6,359 bases of DNA from JBQTKD01 sp052389435 (GTDB lineage: Bacteria > Actinomycetota > Actinomycetes > Sporichthyales > Sporichthyaceae), in NCBI GenBank assembly GCA_052389435.1, contig JBQTIB010000175.1:1-6359 (forward strand), given 5' to 3'. Below are positions 1-3,748 of this stretch, in pieces (the first letter of the stretch is position 1; every line of letters begins with the position of its first letter). The notes below the pieces were generated by a model. The model searched no databases, was not told the origin of the DNA, and saw only the letters and a list, made by a program, of their open reading frames with translations. A program made the translations under genes and the position numbers.

Positions 1-126
1 CACCCGCAGACGACACTCGACCTGCGGCTACCTCAGCCCCATGGCCTACGAGAACACCTTCACGGCATCTACGCTTTCCGTGGCTGCATAACCGAATCGC
101 GTGTCCAAAATCGGGGGCCAAGGCCC
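1..126 (+). mobile_element. Right end of an IS3-family insertion sequence (truncated by the window edge)
   Basis: The segment holds the last codons of an IS3-type transposase (2-91) followed after about 10 bases by a probable right terminal repeat at 101-126 (GTGTCCAAAATCGGGGG then CCAAGGCCC). The short gap between transposase stop and a GTGTCCA...GGGGG terminal repeat is typical of IS3-family right ends. The recurring tRNA-associated sequence starts at 127, so I place the IS end at about 126; the exact base and the target duplication cannot be fixed without the left end, which is outside the window. Confidence 0.72.
2..91 (+). CDS. IS3-family transposase (OrfB), C-terminal 29 residues
   Basis: Reading from base 2 gives a frame open to the window edge that ends at TAA 89-91 and encodes TRRRHSTCGYLSPMAYE plus a short tail ending SVAA. 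The RRRHS-x-x-GYLSP-x-x-YE signature is the conserved C-terminus of IS3-family DDE transposases (rve integrase core, just after the catalytic Glu/Lys region), which carry out cut-and-copy transposition of the IS. The catalytic residues lie upstream and are not visible, so I cannot say whether the gene is intact. It is followed directly by the probable right terminal repeat, as expected for OrfB. The identification rests on a short but very characteristic motif; no other family I know ends this way. Confidence 0.85.
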   Translation, partial: TRRRHSTCGYLSPMAYENTFTASTLSVAA

Positions 127-203
127 GGTAGATGACCTAGGCGCACCAACCCGACGCACTCGTAATGCGTAGGTCTGGGGTTCGACTCCCCAAGGCGGCT
201 CCA
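127..203 (+). repeat. tRNA-Thr(CGT)-like 3' fragment, attachment-site repeat copy 1
   Basis: Positions 154-203 fold as the 3' part of a tRNA: anticodon stem ACGCA/TGCGT (154-158/166-170) around loop CTCGTAA (anticodon CGT, Thr), variable loop AGGTC, T arm TGGGG-TTCGACT-CCCCA (176-192), acceptor strand AGGCGGC (193-199), discriminator T and encoded CCA (201-203). The 26 bases upstream do not form a D arm and do not pair with AGGCGGC, so this is not a functional tRNA gene. Bases 159-203 are identical to 3382-3426, and 127-158 match 3350-3381 at 19 of 32 positions (GGTAGATGAC and GGCGCA conserved) without gaps. Best read as an integration site derived from a tRNA 3' end. Confidence 0.82.
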
Positions 204-212
204 TAAAACCCC

Positions 213-229
213 AGGTCGGAGCCATCTGA
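213..229 (+). other. Small stem-loop directly 3' of tRNA copy 1
   Basis: TCGGA (216-220) pairs with TCTGA (225-229), with one G-T wobble, around loop GCCA. It starts 12 bases after the CCA. The same position after tRNA copy 2 has a perfect stem (3438-3453), so the structure is kept while its bases differ. It could be the tRNA's processing/termination hairpin carried along with the attachment site, or part of the recombination site. There is no T-run. Confidence 0.4.
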
Positions 230-266
230 AGGCTCGTCAGGCGAGAATCGCTTTCAATAGTGCACC

Positions 267-290
267 GGCGTGGGGCGACGCGTGGGGCGG
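267..290 (+). repeat. Paired CGTGGGGCG repeat, left arm-type site
   Basis: Two direct copies of CGTGGGGCG (269-277 and 281-289) have a 12-bp start-to-start spacing. The whole 24-bp site, including the preceding GG, matches 3265-3288 at 20 of 24 positions; the differences fall in the spacer and the last base. It lies 63 bases inside the element from the left tRNA copy. Position, pairing and duplication at the other end fit an integrase arm-binding site; protein binding is inferred. Confidence 0.55.
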
Positions 291-339
291 CTTGGCAAGC
301 TGCGCCTTGGCGGTGCGCCACCCTTGGTGGCACGTTTGC

Positions 340-392
340 GCAGGTCAGAGGCCTGCAGGAGCTCAGTGAGCTACGCATTTCGCATGCGTAGG
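340..392 (+). repeat. Left-end block with core-like inverted repeat, copy 1
   Basis: This block aligns without gaps to 3561-3613 with 38 of 53 bases identical, including a 13-base identical run GAGCTACGCATTT (368-380). It begins 137 bases after the CCA of tRNA copy 1; its partner begins 135 bases after the CCA of copy 2. Inside is ACGCA-N7-TGCGT (373-389) followed by AGGTC, the same inverted repeat and flank as the anticodon arm of the tRNA fragment (154-175). A 7-bp spacer between inverted 5-mers is the layout of a tyrosine-recombinase core site, so this may be a secondary or decayed core. Confidence 0.45.
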
Positions 393-585
393 TCGACAGC
401 CGCAGGCGAATGGAGCAACGCCGAGTCTCGCCAAGGGGGCGCCGGCCGGGTCCCAGCGCAGGTTGGCCGCTTGGCCCGGGCCACCTCTCGCCGCGTAGGT
501 CCGAAGGTCGACTGACAAGTTCGGCCCATACGGCAACCTTGCCCGCGCCTCAGGTCGTGTACTTCTGCAGGACGGGAGGTCGCCG

Positions 586-1104
586 GTGACCCAGGAGCGG
601 GACGCGGAGTTCAGCGCGTTCGTCGCTGGTCACGAACGTGGCTTGCGGCGGACGGCGTGGCTCGCCTGCGGCGACGTGCATCGGGCCGACGACGTCGTCC
701 AGACCGTTCTCACTCGCCTGTACCTGCGGTGGTCGCGGTTGGACCGCCGGGAGGATCTGCTCTCCTACGCTCGGCGGGCGGTGCTCAACGCGGCACTGGA
801 CGAGCGCCGGCGGCCGTACCGGCGACGGGAGGTCACCACTGCCGAGCTTCCCGACGTTCCCGCGGGAACGTTCGAGGGACACGCCGAGGATCAGCTGGCG
901 CTGCTTGCTGCGATCGCTACTTTGCCGCCGGGTCAACGTTCCGTCGTGGTGCTGCGCTTCGCAGAGGGACTCGACGTGGAGGAGACCGCCCGGGTCCTCG
1001 GGATCGCGACCGGAACGGTGAAGTCCCAGTCCGCCAAGGGCCTTGCGGCCCTGCGCGCCCGGTTGGGTCCACGCTTCGCTCCGTCCGAGGAGAGTCGACC
1101 GTGA
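586..1104 (+). CDS. SigE-family ECF RNA polymerase sigma factor
   Basis: A 172-residue ECF sigma factor that would direct RNA polymerase to a small set of promoters. Region 2 spans about residues 8-78: the polymerase-binding and -10 recognition part includes HRADDVVQTVLTRLY (32-46), the usual DDxVQ-type helix, and RRAVLNAALDERRR (63-76). A linker follows. Region 4 spans about 103-160 with LPPGQRSVVVLRFAEGL (113-129) and the -35-binding helix-turn-helix VEETARVLGIATGTVKSQ (131-148). This size and pattern match the actinobacterial SigE-fam (TIGR02983) group. Start GTG 586 is supported by GGGAGG at 574-579. The stop overlaps the next gene's GTG by four bases, indicating translational coupling to a membrane protein that is the probable regulator of its activity. 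Its target promoters are not visible here. Confidence 0.88.
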   Translation: MTQERDAEFSAFVAGHERGLRRTAWLACGDVHRADDVVQTVLTRLYLRWSRLDRREDLLSYARRAVLNAALDERRRPYRRREVTTAELPDVPAGTFEGHAEDQLALLAAIATLPPGQRSVVVLRFAEGLDVEETARVLGIATGTVKSQSAKGLAALRARLGPRFAPSEESRP

Positions 1105-2126
1105 ACAACGATCCAATCGTCGAACTGCTGCGCCGGGTCGAAGCTCCCGGCACACCCGGCGGTGCGACGCGCGCGCTGGCTAAGGCGAAGGCGAGCCGGC
1201 GACGGCGTCGCGCGGGTGCCGGCGCCGGCGTGCTCGCGGTGGTGGTCGCGGCCGCCGCGCTGCTCGCTCCCGAGGGCCCGAGCACCGCCCGCGACGTGGT
1301 GGTGCCGGCCTCCGACGCGCCTGCGCCGCAGACGGACTTCAGCTACGTGATCGTCAAGCCGCTCGTGGAGTCCAAGAAGGACATCGAGGCGCCGATCGTC
1401 CTGCCGGCACGAGCCCGGGAACTGTTGGAGTGTCTGCCCAGCGAGCGTAGGAACCTCGTGGGCGAGAGCCCTCGGACCGAGCCGGCGTCGCAGGCGCAGG
1501 ATGCGCTGGGCGGCTTCGTGCGGGCCGAGCGCGCCATCGAGGTGCCGAAGGCGAGGTGGCGGGAGGCCGGGGCCGGCAGTGGCGAGATCCTCTACACGGT
1601 CCGCGCCCAGCAGCGCCTCGTCGGCGCCGTCGTGGTGGCGAACGGCGCCGAGGGTTGGACGGTCCGCAGCTTCGGCTTCTGCAGCAAGAACTGGCGCGAC
1701 ACCAGCTACCTAGCCGGTCCCCTGCCCGAGGTGTGGACCACCGTCGACGGAACCGTCGCGCAGCCCGAGAAGGTCAGCAGTTACATCGGCGCGGGCCACT
1801 GCAACCACCAGTCCGTCGTCTCGCTGACGATCAACGGCGGACGGTCGCTCGACACGCCCGGGCGGCGTTCCTTCGCGCGCGATCCCGAGGGGCTGCTGCT
1901 GCGACTGTGGCTGGAGTCGGGAAAGCCGACGAACGAGTACTACCGCGGATGGGCCGACGCCCAGCGCGGTTTCGACGCGCACGCGACCCTGCCGGAGGAC
2001 GCCACCGACACGGGATTCCGTCGCGGTGGCGTGGCGCTGTGGACTGCTGGGGACGCCGCGTATCTGGTCGGCGGGGACCGCACCGAACGCTGGGCCGAGG
2101 TGGGCCAGGGCCCGGGATGCATGTGA
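1101..2126 (+). CDS. Single-pass membrane protein paired with the sigma factor (anti-sigma-like)
   Basis: A 341-residue protein in four parts: a short cytoplasmic N-terminus (about 1-37) rich in Arg/Lys at its end (SRRRRR, 32-37), one hydrophobic segment (about 38-56, AGAGAGVLAVVVAAAALLA), an Ala/Pro-rich linker, and a large extracytoplasmic domain. The positive-inside rule puts the C-terminus outside. I do not recognise a named domain; the N-terminus is too short for a clear anti-sigma fold (ASD/zinc-finger). The coupling to the sigma gene (GTGA overlap, GAGGAG at 1087-1092) and this topology are what suggest it senses an envelope signal and controls the sigma factor. Four cysteines in the outer domain (in ECLP, GFCSK, GHCNH and GCM) could form disulfides. 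The open frame continues upstream to 657 inside the sigma gene, but GTG 1101 is the start that fits context. Confidence 0.72.
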   Translation: MNNDPIVELLRRVEAPGTPGGATRALAKAKASRRRRRAGAGAGVLAVVVAAAALLAPEGPSTARDVVVPASDAPAPQTDFSYVIVKPLVESKKDIEAPIVLPARARELLECLPSERRNLVGESPRTEPASQAQDALGGFVRAERAIEVPKARWREAGAGSGEILYTVRAQQRLVGAVVVANGAEGWTVRSFGFCSKNWRDTSYLAGPLPEVWTTVDGTVAQPEKVSSYIGAGHCNHQSVVSLTINGGRSLDTPGRRSFARDPEGLLLRLWLESGKPTNEYYRGWADAQRGFDAHATLPEDATDTGFRRGGVALWTAGDAAYLVGGDRTERWAEVGQGPGCM

Positions 2127-2343
2127 GCCCACCCGGGCGCACGTCGCCGCGACGGGGTTGGCCGGCTGGCCTCGTCGGTGGCCGCCCATCGCTTCGCTAA
2201 CTTCGCCGAGCCTCCCGTGGGTTCGAGAGGGGCTGGTCGTGTGCGGGTGGGGGTGGGAGTTCGTCGCCGATCCTTCGTGTGCGCATCGGCTGTCGCCGGA
2301 CTCTTGCCCTGGCCGCCGGGATTCGCACCGCTCCACTGCGACC

Positions 2344-2366
2344 TACAATCCGCTATCATACGAGAG
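2344..2366 (+). promoter_or_regulatory. Promoter of the HTH-MntA/HepT operon, probably leaderless
   Basis: Two -10-like hexamers lie next to the start codon: TACAAT (2344-2349) and TATCAT (2354-2359). The second would place transcription start at about the GTG at 2366, giving an mRNA with no leader, which is common in actinobacteria; no Shine-Dalgarno sequence precedes the GTG. The first has a weak -35 candidate TTCGCA (2322-2327, 16-bp spacing). The rest of the 239-bp gap after 2126 shows nothing firm beyond a short CGTCG/CGACG stem at 2142-2154. Confidence 0.55.
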
Positions 2367-2890
2367 TGCGTGCGCTCGATGTCACCTCTGGCGAACTGCT
2401 CCGTCGCGCCCGAAAGACCTCTGGCCTGACGCAGCGCGAGTTGGCGACGAGGGCAGGGGTCAGTCAGAGCGTGATCGCCGCCTACGAGAGCGGCGCGCGC
2501 GAACCCGCACTTTCGACGCTGGCGGCCTTGATCGAGGCGGCTGGCGTCGTGTTGGAAGTGGAACTGGCACCCGCCACGACGCCTCCGTTGCCGATCGGCG
2601 GACCCATAGGGCGCCGACTGCTGCGCAGACGAGCCGCCGTTCTGGAGGTCGCCGCCCGCCACGGCGTGTCCGGCCTCCGCGTGTTCGGCAGCGTTGCGCG
2701 CGGGGATGAGCGGCCCGGCTCGGACCTCGATCTGTTGGCGCGACTGCCCGAAGGAATGGGGCTGTTCGGTCTCGGCAGATTCGTCGAGGAGTTGGAAGAG
2801 CTTCTCAAGGTGCCGGTCGACGTCGTCCCGGAGGGATCGCTCAAGCCGCGCGTTCGCGAGCGCGTCGAGCACGATCTGGTGGCGTTGTGA
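2366..2890 (+). CDS. XRE-HTH / MntA-type nucleotidyltransferase fusion antitoxin
   Basis: 174 residues with two domains. Residues about 9-67 form an XRE/Cro helix-turn-helix (LLRRARKTSGLTQRELATRAGVS, then QSVIAAYESG.REP..STL). Residues about 85-174 form a minimal nucleotidyltransferase with the exact GS-X10-DxD pattern: G108-S109, D120-x-D122, and a third carboxylate at D152 in VDVV. MntA proteins of this fold neutralise the HepT toxin by AMPylating a tyrosine near its active motif, and the next gene is HepT. The HTH probably makes the antitoxin its own operon repressor, a role unfused MntA (about 100-140 residues) lacks. I chose GTG 2366 because the HTH begins right after it and the promoter abuts it; the frame runs back to 2279 without protein-like sequence. 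The 3' end overlaps the HepT start by four bases. Confidence 0.85.
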   Translation: MRALDVTSGELLRRARKTSGLTQRELATRAGVSQSVIAAYESGAREPALSTLAALIEAAGVVLEVELAPATTPPLPIGGPIGRRLLRRRAAVLEVAARHGVSGLRVFGSVARGDERPGSDLDLLARLPEGMGLFGLGRFVEELEELLKVPVDVVPEGSLKPRVRERVEHDLVAL

Positions 2891-3231
2891 GCCGCCAGGA
2901 CGCCGACCGACTCCGCGACATCCTCGCCGCGATCACCGCCATCGGTGCGCACGTAGCCCGTGGAGATCTGAGCGACGGCCTGATCTTCGACGCAGTCCGC
3001 GCGCGACTGATGGAGATCGGCGAGGCGGTCAAGGACATCGATGCATCCGTCCTGGCGACTCAGCCGACGATCCCCTGGCGCAGCATCGCCGCCATGAGAG
3101 ATCGCCTGGCGCATCGATACTTCGACACTTCCCACGCGATAGTCGGCCAGACGGTGCAGGACGACCTTCCTGCGTTGAGAGCGGCGATCCAGGCAATGCT
3201 GACCGCCCTCGACACCCGGGACCCGGGCTAG
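2887..3231 (+). CDS. HepT-family toxin (HEPN ribonuclease)
   Basis: 114 residues, all-helical in character, in the size range of HepT (DUF86) proteins. The HEPN catalytic motif RX4-6HXY is present as RDRLAHRY: R71, H76, Y78. HepT is a HEPN-type RNase toxin; its motif-proximal tyrosine is the residue that a cognate MntA modifies with AMP. Other family-like features are the N-terminal RLRDILAAI helix, the conserved VRARLMEIGEAVK segment (37-49) and PWRSIAAMRDRLAHRYF (63-79). Start GTG 2887 overlaps the MntA stop (GTGA), so antitoxin and toxin are translationally coupled with antitoxin first. The gene ends 33 bases before the right arm-like repeat of the element. All catalytic residues are intact, so the toxin is predicted functional. 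Confidence 0.9.
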   Translation: MSRQDADRLRDILAAITAIGAHVARGDLSDGLIFDAVRARLMEIGEAVKDIDASVLATQPTIPWRSIAAMRDRLAHRYFDTSHAIVGQTVQDDLPALRAAIQAMLTALDTRDPG

Positions 3232-3264
3232 CAGCAGCTGCACCTCGACGAGTGCCCGCAGATT

Positions 3265-3288
3265 GGCGTGGGGCGGTTCGTGGGGCGA
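3265..3288 (+). repeat. Paired CGTGGGGCG repeat, right arm-type site
   Basis: Two direct copies of CGTGGGGCG (3267-3275 and 3279-3287) are spaced 12 bp apart, in the same orientation as the pair at 267-290. It lies 33 bases after the HepT stop and 61 bases before the GGTAGATGAC that opens the second tRNA repeat. Together with the left site it would flank the tRNA-derived core on both sides in a circular form. Binding by an integrase is inferred. Confidence 0.55.
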
Positions 3289-3349
3289 GATGTCGTTAGT
3301 CGCAGGGGATCCTGGGGCCGAAGAGCAAACCGCTGGGGACAAAGACGCA

Positions 3350-3426
3350 GGTAGATGACATGGGCGCATCGGCAGCGGATTCTCGTAATGCGTAGGTCTG
3401 GGGTTCGACTCCCCAAGGCGGCTCCA
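3350..3426 (+). repeat. tRNA-Thr(CGT)-like 3' fragment, attachment-site repeat copy 2
   Basis: Bases 3382-3426 are identical to 159-203: anticodon loop CTCGTAA, TGCGT, variable loop AGGTC, intact T arm and acceptor strand ending in CCA (3424-3426). The upstream strand of the anticodon stem is GGATT here instead of ACGCA, so it no longer pairs with TGCGT, and no D arm or 5' acceptor strand is present. It cannot be a functional tRNA. The upstream flank GGTAGATGAC...GGCGCA (3350-3368) is shared with copy 1 and probably represents element right-end sequence. Confidence 0.82.
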
Positions 3427-3437
3427 CAAACCCGCAG

Positions 3438-3480
3438 GTCAGAGACTTCTGACGGTACTTCAGTCGACATTCGATGTCGA
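3438..3480 (+). other. Two perfect hairpins 3' of tRNA copy 2
   Basis: GTCAGA (3438-3443) pairs with TCTGAC (3448-3453) around a 4-base loop, 12 bases past the CCA, equivalent to the weaker stem at 216-229. Ten bases further, TCGACAT (3464-3470) pairs perfectly with ATGTCGA (3474-3480) around TCG. No T-run follows either. They may terminate tRNA transcription in the parent locus or be recombination-site structure; I cannot tell which. Confidence 0.4.
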
Positions 3481-3560
3481 TTAGAGCTTCTCGTGGATCC
3501 AAATGTGGGCCGAAACGGTTCCACGCGGCGCACCGCGACCTGGCGGGGTCGGGCGTCGTC

Positions 3561-3613
3561 GCAGGCCAGGGGCGCTCGGAGGGTCGGCGAGCTACGCATT
3601 TGCCGTGCGCAGG
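3561..3613 (+). repeat. Left-end block with core-like inverted repeat, copy 2
   Basis: Gapless partner of 340-392 (38 of 53 identical), at nearly the same distance from its tRNA CCA (135 versus 137 bases). It contains ACGCA-N7-TGCGC (3594-3610), a slightly decayed form of the ACGCA-N7-TGCGT repeat. Its presence outside the 3.2 kb unit suggests that sequence after 3426 is the left end of a related second element rather than original chromosome. Confidence 0.42.
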
Positions 3614-3682
3614 CTCGCTCGCTTTCGGTCGCCCGCCCGGACCGGGGTAACGAGGGCGCCCAACACCGGTCGGTCCGGCGGT

Positions 3683-3735
3683 ACTTGCGACTTAGCTTGC
3701 GAACTAACTTGCGATCTGCTTGGTTGGTCGCAAGT
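3683..3735 (+). promoter_or_regulatory. Phased TTGCGA repeat array upstream of the AlbA_2 gene (putative operator)
   Basis: Three direct copies, ACTTGCGA (3683-3690), GCTTGCGA (3695-3702) and ACTTGCGA (3707-3714), have exactly 12-bp spacing. They are followed by the perfect inverted copy TCGCAAGT (3728-3735), one base before the ribosome binding site GAAGGAG (3737-3743). The last direct and the inverted copy form an 8-bp perfect stem with a 13-base spacer. This is a plausible autoregulatory operator, or an RNA hairpin next to the ribosome site. Which protein binds is not shown; the adjacent gene's own winged helices are the obvious candidate. Confidence 0.6.
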
Positions 3736-3748
3736 CGAAGGAGTCGCG

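Larger units (their letters stand above)
204..585. other. Gene-free left end of the 3.2 kb element
   Basis: I see no credible gene in these 382 bases. They hold a small stem-loop next to the tRNA CCA (216-229), the paired arm-like repeat (267-290), a nested hairpin (CTGCGC 300-305 with GCGCAG 338-343; inside it GCCACC 317-322 with GGTGGC 326-331), a block at 340-392 that recurs downstream of the second tRNA copy, and finally the ribosome binding site of the sigma gene. I could not assign a convincing -35/-10 promoter for the sigma gene. Open frames across this stretch are short, of poor composition, and are read through the repeat sequences. Confidence 0.55.
159..3426 (+). mobile_element. Putative non-autonomous tRNA-targeted integrative element (3.2 kb)
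   Basis: The unit is bounded by 45-bp identical tRNA 3'-end repeats (159-203 and 3382-3426; repeat period 3223 bp). Just inside both ends lie matching 24-bp sites (267-290 and 3265-3288), each made of two CGTGGGGCG copies 12 bp apart, which on circularisation would flank the tRNA core as arm-type sites flank attP. Cargo is a SigE-type sigma factor, a membrane protein, and an HTH-MntA/HepT pair, all in one direction. No open frame in it resembles a tyrosine or serine recombinase, so any mobility would need an integrase in trans. The alternative is a decayed larger island whose integrase was lost. The repeats are seen directly; mobility is inferred. Confidence 0.58.
3427..3748. other. Gene-free stretch after tRNA copy 2
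   Basis: No gene supported in these 322 bases. An open frame in phase with the next gene runs back to 3503, but its translation is Arg/Pro/Gly-rich and low in protein character, and it crosses the repeat block (3561-3613) and the TTGCGA array. The stretch contains two perfect hairpins (3438-3453, 3464-3480), the left-end block copy 2, and the phased operator-like repeats just before the AlbA_2 gene. Confidence 0.55.

Noticed and set aside
127..203. A functional tRNA-Thr gene
   Set aside because: The 5' acceptor strand and D arm are absent: the 26 bases before the anticodon stem neither pair with AGGCGGC nor fold as a D arm.
46..378. Minus-strand frame encoding a PPWGVEPQTYALR-type peptide
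   Set aside because: It is the antisense of the tRNA 3' fragment; this peptide is a familiar spurious translation of tRNA-flanking DNA, and the same peptide is read from the second copy.
657..1100. N-terminal extension of the membrane protein into the sigma gene
   Set aside because: The extension is an out-of-frame reading of the sigma factor, Arg/Gly/Ala-rich, and the GTG at 1101 has a ribosome site and a coupled overlap.
2245..2257. G-rich run GGGTGGGGGTGGG as a G-quadruplex regulating the toxin operon
   Set aside because: Only three G-tracts are close together and such runs are expected in DNA of this composition; no positional reason to link it to the promoter.
2482..3599. Minus-strand frames over the second tRNA copy and HepT/MntA (LGESNPRPTHYE and similar)
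   Set aside because: They are antisense to the tRNA repeat and to well-supported genes on the + strand, with no ribosome binding site and no domain.
3503..3748. N-terminal extension of the AlbA_2 protein by 82 residues
   Set aside because: The translation is low-complexity and crosses the repeat block and TTGCGA array, while GTG 3749 has a good ribosome binding site.
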